Assembly (NCBI GenBank): GCA_003563255.1
Contig: PWSL01000274.1
Location: forward strand, 1 to 8,294
Direction: 5' to 3'
Origin: Desulfonatronospira sp.
GTDB lineage: Bacteria > Desulfobacterota > Desulfovibrionia > Desulfovibrionales > Desulfonatronovibrionaceae
Length of the DNA stretch: 8,294 bases
Both the position numbers and the translations under genes were made by a program. Shown one piece after another: positions 1-5,155 of the stretch. How positions within the stretch are numbered: the stretch's first letter is position 1; each line of letters starts with the position of its first letter. The notes under the pieces are model-generated. The model did not search any database and was not told the origin of the DNA. It was given only the letters and a program-made list of their open reading frames with translations.

Positions 1-141
1 GGACAGGCACTCCGGGACCCACTTGAGCATCAATTTGTGCTCAAAATGACTCATTTTCTGGGACAAGTGGGTCCCGGAAGAGCCAGTCCCCCTGCCACAT
101 CCAAAGCGCTAAACAGATACACATAAAGTATCGCTGTAGTG
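1..141. mobile_element. Right part of a miniature inverted-repeat element (copy D), cut by the window edge
   Basis: The right end at 125-141 reads AAAGTATCGCTGTAGTG, one base different from the right terminal repeat of the complete copy at 3753-3769. The outer arms of its palindrome, GGACAGGCAC at 1-10 and GAGCCAGTCCCC at about 80-92, match the arms of the copy at 3891-4027. The stretch at 103-119 (AAAGCGCTAAACAGATA) matches the terminal repeat of that same copy with one change. This piece therefore joins both kinds of end seen elsewhere in the window. Its left end lies outside the window, so a target duplication cannot be tested; the bases just outside the right end are CTAG, not ATAA. No gene lies inside it. 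Confidence 0.75.
12..77. repeat. Central palindrome of copy D with a nested hairpin
   Basis: CCGGGACCCACTTG at 12-25 is repeated in perfect inverted form at 64-77. Nested inside, TTGAGCA (23-29) pairs with TGCTCAA (38-44). The other copies in this window instead have a CCCCGCACTTATTTTT-type stem and a loop containing CATCCTTCAG at this place, so the centre of this copy is unrelated to theirs although the flanking arms are shared. Confidence 0.8.
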
Positions 142-197
142 CTAGATAATCAGTAGATTAAAATAACCTTTCAGAAATAGCAATCCTCGAAATACAG

Positions 198-273
198 GTA
201 ACCGTTCAGGAGGTTCTCAATGGTGCGGCCGGCATCTGCCCCCGGGCCGGTATCTGCCCCCCTGAATGATTAC
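198..273. repeat. Imperfect palindrome with an internal 18 bp tandem repeat
   Basis: GTAACCGTTCAGG at 198-210 is answered by CCTGAATGATTAC at 261-273, an inverted repeat with two mismatches in 13. Between the arms the motif GCCGG(C/T)ATCTGCCCCC occurs twice, at 228-243 and 246-261, with an 18 bp period. The arrangement resembles a REP-like intergenic repeat of a family different from the GGGGACAGG elements nearby. It lies about 50 bp beyond the stop codon of the large gene. It does not end in a T run, so I do not call it a terminator. Confidence 0.6.
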
Positions 274-322
274 AAAAACCAGTTTCTGAAGCCGGCCAGA
301 AAGATCAGCATTGCCTGAGGCC

Positions 323-3300
323 CTACTCTGAGTCTTGAGATCGGCTGATATGCCCTGCAGCAGGATTGTAGAGACTTTCCAGCATGGAATATTTGTGCCT
401 GCCGTCCTGTACCGGCGGATACTTATTGGCCTGGTACTCGATTTCCTCCAGGTACTGCCGCCAGTAAGCCAGGTAAAAGGACAAAGCCTTTGCAAAGTTT
501 CTGCCCACCAGTCCATCCACCATCAGTCTGCTGATTCTTTTCTGCCTGAAAAGAACATGCTGTGAGAGAAGAAAGACCTTGCGCTCTTCCCTGGTCATCT
601 GCCTCAAAAGAAGTTTCAGTACACCCTTGGCCCGGGGCTGATACATCCAGAAGTACATCAGATCCAATGCATTCACTATGATTATATTGACCATGTCCCT
701 TTTTTCATACTCAATGGTCAGCATGAGCTCCCGGGTGGACTCCAAGAGGTCCAGTACGTCATCCATGGGAAAAAGCATTTCCAGCTGGGCGTAGGTGTCG
801 AAAAGATGCTGCATTTTGCGCCGGTAATCCATGATCCTGCGCCGGATATACAGGGCCCTGTCCGCGAATCCCTCGATGATGCCGGCCACAGTGTCCGAGG
901 CCAGCTTGGATATTATGGCTGCCCACTGCTGCAGGATGCGGTCCACGGCTGCTACACCCATAAAAGCCAGTATCCCTCCGGCTGCCCAGTTGAAGCCCAG
1001 AGCCAGGGGGATGGCCAGCAGACTCCGGAAGAAATTGCCGATGACCGCGGCCCGGGGCAGACCCCGGAAATAGTTGTGGGTGGAAAGATACATGCCGTTT
1101 ACCAGGGATATGGTGGTATATACTATTACCGGGTGAGTGGCCACAGTGGCCCCGAATCCCTGGTCAAGTATGAGAGTCTTGAGTAAATAATCCAGCAGGG
1201 GAACAGAAAACCCTGTATACATGAGGGAATCCGCAAAGCGGTCCCAGCTGACAAAAGTGCTCCACTTGGCCAGAGAAGGTCTGTTGATCCCCCCGCACCC
1301 AAGAACAGACTGGATTACGTTTCGCACCCCGGTGATGCCGAACCAGATGACGGCCCCGAAATACATAAGTATCCACCACTCGTGGGTGATAAGAAAAGTA
1401 AGGAATGCGGGGATAAACCCAATGCCTATCTTGGAGGCGATCTTTATTCGGGTGTTGAGATACTTCAGCGAGGAAAGGCCCTTGCTGCTGCCGGTACCGT
1501 TGCTTTGGTCTGCGAAATTATCGTCTTCGGTTGACTGTACTCCCCCCAGGCTGAAGATATTGCTTTTTTCCGGAGACAGGCTGTAATAGTCCTGGATCAC
1601 CCATTCCCTGACTCTCTTGTATTCAAGCCTGTTGATAAGAGGCAACTTTTTCAGAAGCCTGGAAATGCCGATTGTCAGTAAATTGTAGCGGTTTTTAGGA
1701 AGGTAGGTATCCTGAGTAAGGGACTTTATACCCACTTCCATTCTCTGATGCGTCTGGTTGTGCCGGCTCATGAGCTGTCTGCGGGCGCTTTTAGGCAGTG
1801 ATTCGGCAAGAACCAGGCCCATGCCATACACCCTTCCGGACCGTCCGGTGGAATCAGATCCGATGCATCCATACAAGGGACGTTCTTTATAAAATAATTG
1901 CAGTGCTGAAATGTCGCAGAGGATTTCCACCAGCTTGTCCCGCCTGGATGCGTCCAGGGTCTGCTTATTTTCAGCTTCCTGCACAAGTTCGCTTAAGTAT
2001 TTTTTGAGCTTGATGACGTTTCCCGCATTGATGGCGTTCTGCAGGTTGATTATTCTCTCCTTGTCATGCTCTCTTCCCAGCACCTGGTTCTTGAGATTCA
2101 AAATTTCCAGATGGGTGATCATACCCTTGCAGTCGAAAAGTATCTCAATGACATCCTCTACCCTGAGGTCGCAGAGGTTGAGGGTGATATTTGAGTTGGC
2201 GTGCAGGCCCTTGAGCTTTTCAGCCAGTTCCGCCGGGGTCAGGGTCAAGATTTCCGGTGGATTCTCGCTTTCGAATATATCCGGGACATCCGGGTTCTGG
2301 GAACCGCGCAGATAATTTTCAATTATATCGTACAGGTCTGGTTGCTGAACCGGCCCTGTATCTTCCACAGAAGGGCCGCTGTCTTCCAGGGAACCGCCAT
2401 ATGGACGTGATTTTATAAGGTGCTGTCCAATAAGTTCATGGATATATTTACCCAGGTGGTGCACAGAGACCTGGCCCTGGCCAACGGAGTTCAGAAAGTC
2501 CTTTTCGTTTAATTGAGGCAGGTCTATGCCCAGTTGCCTGTTGACTTCCGGCAGGTGGTTGCGGTTGAAGGAGTGCAGAAGCCCCAGTACGTATGCTTTG
2601 TTGAGATTGGAGACTTCACGCCCCTGGTCCATGAACTCCTTGATGCGCGGAGTGCGCAGAAACTCGATAAATCCCCTGGAGTCGCTAAATCCTCTGGGAA
2701 CCCAGACTATGCGGACGGGCTTGCCCCTCAACTTCACAGTGAACTCAATGCCGACCGTGACCTTGATGTCCATGATGGAAGCTGCTTCCAGGAGTTCTTC
2801 AGCCGCCTCAGTGGGCACATGGTTGTAATGAATCACCGTGAGCCTGCGAATGCCCTTGATCCATGCGTCCATTACCAGGTGAGTAGGGGATTTTCTTCCG
2901 GTAGTGTTGACATCGTGCACATGCTCGTCAAAAGCCACCTGGTTCCATTCTTCCGGCATCTCCAGGAGGTGATACTTTTTGAGTTCCGCCCGGACCTGCC
3001 TGGGCTTGCCCAGGGAAACCATGGCAAAATCCCTGGCCAGTTCAAGCTGACGTCTACAGTCGCCGTAGCTGCGCACCAGGTTTTTCATGATTTCCACCAG
3101 GACCCTGGCTGTGTTTATCCGCATGGGGCCATGAGAAGTATACAGTACTTCGTCGCGCAGAGAGACCAGGGCGCTGATTCTGTCCTGACGTTCTCCCCCT
3201 TCCAGAGATCCAAGAAGCTGGATTACAGAATAGGCGATGCGCTGTGCCCTGGGAGCGGCCATTTCCTTGATGCCGTGGGGGTGCAGGTGCGGGGCCAGCA

Positions 3301-3466
3301 ACCTTTTATGTTCATGGTGGGCCTTTCGGGTGTAGACCTCGTTCACCATACGCAAGAGGTCATGGTCGCTTTTGTCGAAAAAAAGCCTGGAGACATTTTC
3401 CTGGTCCGGACAGTTCATGGAGGACCTTGTCTCAGAGTTCTTGTCTATATTATTCTGGATATCCAT
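323..3466 (-). CDS. Large membrane protein of unknown function with a PHP-like N-terminal segment
   Basis: From the ATG at 3466 this encodes 1047 residues ending in a TAG stop. I do not recognise a named family. Residues 180-242 resemble the first motifs of PHP-type metal hydrolases: a HVH pair (H182, H184), a helix with conserved Pro and Gly, HYNH (213-216) and GIEF (239-242), followed by a His-rich patch (VHHLGKYIHE, 335-344). The match is partial, so catalysis is not assured. Residues 365-400 form an acidic Pro/Ser linker. The C-terminal half has strongly hydrophobic stretches near 680-715, 748-792 and 805-840, then a basic, helical tail of about 200 residues. Hence it is probably anchored in the inner membrane with its N-terminal domain in the cytoplasm. 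The start is uncertain: the ATG at 3466 and the in-frame ATG at 3418 (AAGG six bases upstream) both have weak ribosome sites, and a TTG at 3496 would also be in frame. A GCGGG/CCCGC hairpin (3475-3489) sits just upstream of 3466, and a mobile element ends 35 bp upstream. The gene appears monocistronic. Confidence 0.8.
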   Translation of the reverse strand: MDIQNNIDKNSETRSSMNCPDQENVSRLFFDKSDHDLLRMVNEVYTRKAHHEHKRLLAPHLHPHGIKEMAAPRAQRIAYSVIQLLGSLEGGERQDRISALVSLRDEVLYTSHGPMRINTARVLVEIMKNLVRSYGDCRRQLELARDFAMVSLGKPRQVRAELKKYHLLEMPEEWNQVAFDEHVHDVNTTGRKSPTHLVMDAWIKGIRRLTVIHYNHVPTEAAEELLEAASIMDIKVTVGIEFTVKLRGKPVRIVWVPRGFSDSRGFIEFLRTPRIKEFMDQGREVSNLNKAYVLGLLHSFNRNHLPEVNRQLGIDLPQLNEKDFLNSVGQGQVSVHHLGKYIHELIGQHLIKSRPYGGSLEDSGPSVEDTGPVQQPDLYDIIENYLRGSQNPDVPDIFESENPPEILTLTPAELAEKLKGLHANSNITLNLCDLRVEDVIEILFDCKGMITHLEILNLKNQVLGREHDKERIINLQNAINAGNVIKLKKYLSELVQEAENKQTLDASRRDKLVEILCDISALQLFYKERPLYGCIGSDSTGRSGRVYGMGLVLAESLPKSARRQLMSRHNQTHQRMEVGIKSLTQDTYLPKNRYNLLTIGISRLLKKLPLINRLEYKRVREWVIQDYYSLSPEKSNIFSLGGVQSTEDDNFADQSNGTGSSKGLSSLKYLNTRIKIASKIGIGFIPAFLTFLITHEWWILMYFGAVIWFGITGVRNVIQSVLGCGGINRPSLAKWSTFVSWDRFADSLMYTGFSVPLLDYLLKTLILDQGFGATVATHPVIVYTTISLVNGMYLSTHNYFRGLPRAAVIGNFFRSLLAIPLALGFNWAAGGILAFMGVAAVDRILQQWAAIISKLASDTVAGIIEGFADRALYIRRRIMDYRRKMQHLFDTYAQLEMLFPMDDVLDLLESTRELMLTIEYEKRDMVNIIIVNALDLMYFWMYQPRAKGVLKLLLRQMTREERKVFLLSQHVLFRQKRISRLMVDGLVGRNFAKALSFYLAYWRQYLEEIEYQANKYPPVQDGRHKYSMLESLYNPAAGHISRSQDSE

Positions 3467-3500
3467 ATTGTAACGCGGGTTGTGCCCGCCACCCAAATAA

Positions 3501-3769
3501 CACTACATCGACACTTTATTTGAACTCGAAGGGGACTGGCTCACCCCGTACTTATTTTTAAAATGCCGTTAAACATCTTTCAGAATAATAAGTGCGGAGG
3601 TGCCTGTCCCCGGTGGCCGAGGAATAATTAACACAAAGTGAACTCGAAGGGGACTGGCTCACCCCGTACTTATTTTTAAAATGCCGTCAAACATCCTTCA
3701 GAAAAATAAGTGCGGGGGTGCCTGTCCCCGGTGGCCAAGGAATAATTAACACAAAGTGTCGCTGTAGTG
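3501..3769. mobile_element. Complete miniature inverted-repeat element (copy A) with ATAA target duplication
   Basis: The left terminal repeat CACTACATCGACACTTT (3501-3517) and the right one AAAGTGTCGCTGTAGTG (3753-3769) are inverted copies with one mismatch in 17. The element is flanked directly by ATAA on both sides (3497-3500 and 3770-3773), which is the mark of a target duplication on insertion. It is 269 bp long, has no open reading frame of note, and contains two long GGGGACTGGC...GCCTGTCCCC palindromes (3531-3611, 3649-3729). It lies immediately upstream of the large membrane-protein gene, so the native promoter of that gene has been displaced, replaced, or now reads through the element. 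It must be mobilised in trans if it is mobile at all. Confidence 0.88.
3521..3758. repeat. Two direct tandem copies of a 118 bp unit inside copy A
   Basis: The unit starting TGAACTCGAAGGGG at 3521 begins again at 3639. The two 118 bp copies differ at five positions (about 96% identical by eye) and have no length change. Each carries one whole palindrome with a stem containing ACTTATTTTT, a loop with CATC(C/T)TTCAG, and the tail CCCCGGTGGCC. The junction between units (AAAGTG followed by AACTCG) resembles the inner part of the right terminal repeat, cut after AAAGTG. The unequal sequence of the two copies indicates the duplication is not very recent, or arose from two already diverged elements. 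Confidence 0.92.
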
Positions 3770-3890
3770 ATAAGAAAAGATTTCTTTTGTCCACCCCAAA
3801 GGTTGATAGTTTATTCACAACCATAATCTGCTCATTTGTCAAGCCTCAATGGCTGTACCGGTCTGAAACCTGAGCCTGATATCAAAAAAC

Positions 3891-4027
3891 TATCTGTTCA
3901 GCGCTTTTATAGAAAGCAGGGGACAGGCACCCCCGCACTTATTTTTATAATGGCGTCACACATCCTTCAGAAAAATAAGTGCGGGGAGAGCCAGTCCCCG
4001 TGCCACATGCAAAGCGCTGAACAGATA
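3891..4027. mobile_element. Related palindromic element with a different terminal repeat (copy C)
   Basis: TATCTGTTCAGCGCTTT at 3891-3907 occurs in perfect inverted form at 4011-4027. Inside are the arms GGGGACAGGCACCCC (3919-3934) and GAGCCAGTCCCC (3988-3999), and a perfect 16 bp stem, CCCCGCACTTATTTTT (3931-3946) with its complement at 3971-3986. The 24-base loop includes CATCCTTCAG, shared with copy A. The CACTACAGCG ends seen on copies A, B and D are absent on both sides. The flanks are A-rich on both sides, so no target duplication can be assigned. The right boundary abuts the terminator of the lipoprotein gene. The 117 bp between copy A and this element (3774-3890) shows no gene or site that I can support. 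Confidence 0.8.
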
Positions 4028-4028
4028 C

Positions 4029-4060
4029 AAAAAAAAAGGCCCTCCCGAGGGAGGACCTTT
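4029..4060 (-). terminator. Intrinsic terminator of the DUF4168-lipoprotein operon
   Basis: Read on the minus strand this is a GC-rich hairpin, GGTCCTCCC and GGGAGGGCC around a short TCG-type loop, followed by a run of about nine T. It begins 35 bp after the stop of the lipoprotein gene and points the right way to end that transcript. The U tract runs directly up to the edge of the palindromic element at 3891-4027. Confidence 0.9.
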
Positions 4061-4094
4061 AATATCAGGTTGTGCTTTAACCTTAAGTATGCGC

Positions 4095-4310
4095 TTAAAA
4101 AACCGACTCTTCGCCTGGTTCACCATAGGGATCTTCCGCCCCGGGCTGTTCATAACCCTCCGGCGGTTCCCCATACTCAGGAGGAGTCTGTTCTTCAAAG
4201 CCTTCAGGGATTCCGGGTTCTTCCATATACTCATTTTCAGGCTCGCAACCCATGGAAAAACCCAGCACCAGTAATGCAGTCAATGAAAATAAAATGCCTT
4301 TAAGCCACAT
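4095..4310 (-). CDS. Small acidic Pro/Glu-rich lipoprotein
   Basis: This encodes 71 residues. The first 21 form a lipoprotein signal: Trp-Leu-Lys, a hydrophobic core (GILFSLTALLVLGF) and the box FSMGC with the lipidated Cys22. The box is acceptable though Ser at -3 is not the commonest choice. The mature part is about 50 residues and contains 16 Glu, one Asp and 10 Pro but no Lys or Arg, with repeated Pro/Glu/Gly/Tyr groups such as PPEYGEPPEGYEQPG, so it is probably unstructured and strongly negative. The residue after Cys is Glu rather than Asp, which fits outer-membrane sorting. An AGGAGG at 4321-4326 lies ten bases before the ATG. It follows the DUF4168 gene by 20 bp and is followed by a strong terminator, so it is the last gene of a two-gene operon. 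I know no family for it; a spacer, metal-binding or surface-charge role is only speculation. Confidence 0.8.
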   Translation of the reverse strand: MWLKGILFSLTALLVLGFSMGCEPENEYMEEPGIPEGFEEQTPPEYGEPPEGYEQPGAEDPYGEPGEESVF

Positions 4311-4330
4311 CAGCTCAAAACCTCCTGCAA

Positions 4331-4753
4331 TTAATGCATCCCTTCAAGTCTTTCCAGAAGTTTATTTCTCAGCTCTTCATCCACCTGCGCTGCTTCCATG
4401 ACCTGGTTGTAAGTCTGAACGTCCAGGCCTTGAGCTTCAACTGCCTCTACCATCTCCTCGCCGGCCTGCTGCTGCAGCTCCTGGGCCCTTTCGGGGTCGG
4501 AAACTTCGCCCAGCTCCTGCTGAAACCTTTCGCGCACCTGGGTCACAGCTTCGTAGGCATCTGCCACCTTGTCCAGCTCGGCATCGCTGACATCAACATC
4601 AGGGGCCTGCTGCTGCATCATGTCCTGCTGGTATTGCTGCTGCTGACCTTCCTGCTGGTATTGCTGCTGTGCCTGAACCTTGAATCCGAAAGCAATAACC
4701 AGTAAAAACGCTACAGCCAGACTGAAAACAATAGAACTCTTTGTGCTAAACAT
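4331..4753 (-). CDS. Exported DUF4168 family protein with a Gln-rich N-terminal linker
   Basis: This encodes 140 residues. Residues 1-28 are a signal peptide (Lys5, hydrophobic core 8-23, cleavage likely after VQA at 26-28), so the product is secreted to the periplasm. Residues 29-49 are a low-complexity stretch of mostly Gln with some Tyr and Met. Residues 52-138 match the DUF4168 pattern as I know it: VSDAELDKVADAYEAV, a helix with RERFQQEL, a DPERAQELQQQA segment, and GLDVQTYNQVMEAAQVDEELRNKL. The domain is all-helical and its function is not established. GGAGGG at 4758-4763, four bases before the ATG, is a good ribosome site. It is the first gene of an operon with the lipoprotein at 4310-4095, and both are envelope proteins. 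The clearest promoter lies in the mobile element just upstream. Confidence 0.9.
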   Translation of the reverse strand: MFSTKSSIVFSLAVAFLLVIAFGFKVQAQQQYQQEGQQQQYQQDMMQQQAPDVDVSDAELDKVADAYEAVTQVRERFQQELGEVSDPERAQELQQQAGEEMVEAVEAQGLDVQTYNQVMEAAQVDEELRNKLLERLEGMH

Positions 4754-4808
4754 TTAACCCTCCAAATAGATAGATTAGATAAAATGGTTGTTAAGCTGCA
4801 TTTGTTAT

Positions 4809-4961
4809 CACTACAGCGAAACTTATAATATTTTTATAACCTGTCTCAATTGGGGACAGGCACCCCAGCACCTATTTTTCTGAAGGATGTTTGAAGGCAT
4901 TTTAAAAATAAGTGCGGGGGTGCCTATCCCCGGAGGTCAATTAATAAGTTTCGCTGTAGTG
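4809..4961. mobile_element. Complete miniature inverted-repeat element (copy B) with TTAT target duplication
   Basis: CACTACAGCGAAACTTAT at 4809-4826 is perfectly inverted at 4944-4961 (18 of 18). Both sides are flanked directly by TTAT (4805-4808 and 4962-4965). The 153 bp element has one palindrome (4852-4931) with both arms of the GGGGACAGGCACCCC type. Its loop (CTGAAGGATG...) is the reverse complement of the loop in copies A and C. No coding region is present. It sits 56 bp upstream of the DUF4168 start codon and carries a promoter-like sequence pointing at that gene. Confidence 0.9.
4822..4849 (-). promoter_or_regulatory. Candidate sigma-70-type promoter inside copy B, facing the DUF4168 gene
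   Basis: On the minus strand TTGAGA (4844-4849) and TATAAG (4822-4827) are separated by 16 bases; each matches its consensus at five of six positions. The -10 box overlaps the inner edge of the element's terminal repeat, so a transcript would start within that repeat near 4815 and reach the DUF4168 ATG after about 60 bases. This rests on pattern alone. The region is AT-rich, which raises the chance of a false hit. Confidence 0.5.
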
Positions 4962-5155
4962 TTATGCAGTAGAAAAATACCTGGCAGGATATCAGCAAAT
5001 GGTGTACCAGTTTTTCACTGAACTGGCTGGCATGGCTTCAGTCAATGGATGAGAGGCTTTTTCGGCAGATCAGGGCTTGATGATATGTGTCAGGCATGCA
5101 GGGAGCTTGTGTGCATATATGGCACATGAGACGATTTTGCAGAAAAATACTGGCG
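4962..5155. other. Intergenic stretch with no recognised gene
   Basis: Between copy B and the stop of the response regulator I see no open reading frame with a ribosome site and no intrinsic terminator for the leftward transcript. I also find no GG-N10-GC sigma-54 site. A near-palindrome GTGCATATATGGCAC sits at about 5111-5125, of unknown meaning. Confidence 0.4.

Noticed and set aside
2513..3523. A 336-codon open frame on the plus strand
   Set aside because: It lies wholly opposite the large minus-strand gene, has no ribosome site, and its translation lacks a coherent domain. It is a shadow of the real frame.
3836..4303. A 155-codon open frame on the plus strand across copy C and the lipoprotein gene
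   Set aside because: It runs through an inverted-repeat element and a terminator and is antisense to a gene with a signal peptide and good ribosome site.
3501..4961. CRISPR array or attachment-site interpretation of the repeated palindromes
   Set aside because: Repeats are not regularly spaced, have no unique spacers between short direct repeats, and no cas or integrase gene is present; terminal inverted repeats with target duplications explain them better.
5111..5125. Near-palindrome GTGCATATATGGCAC as an operator
   Set aside because: Only one copy, imperfect, and located downstream of the regulator gene rather than near a promoter.
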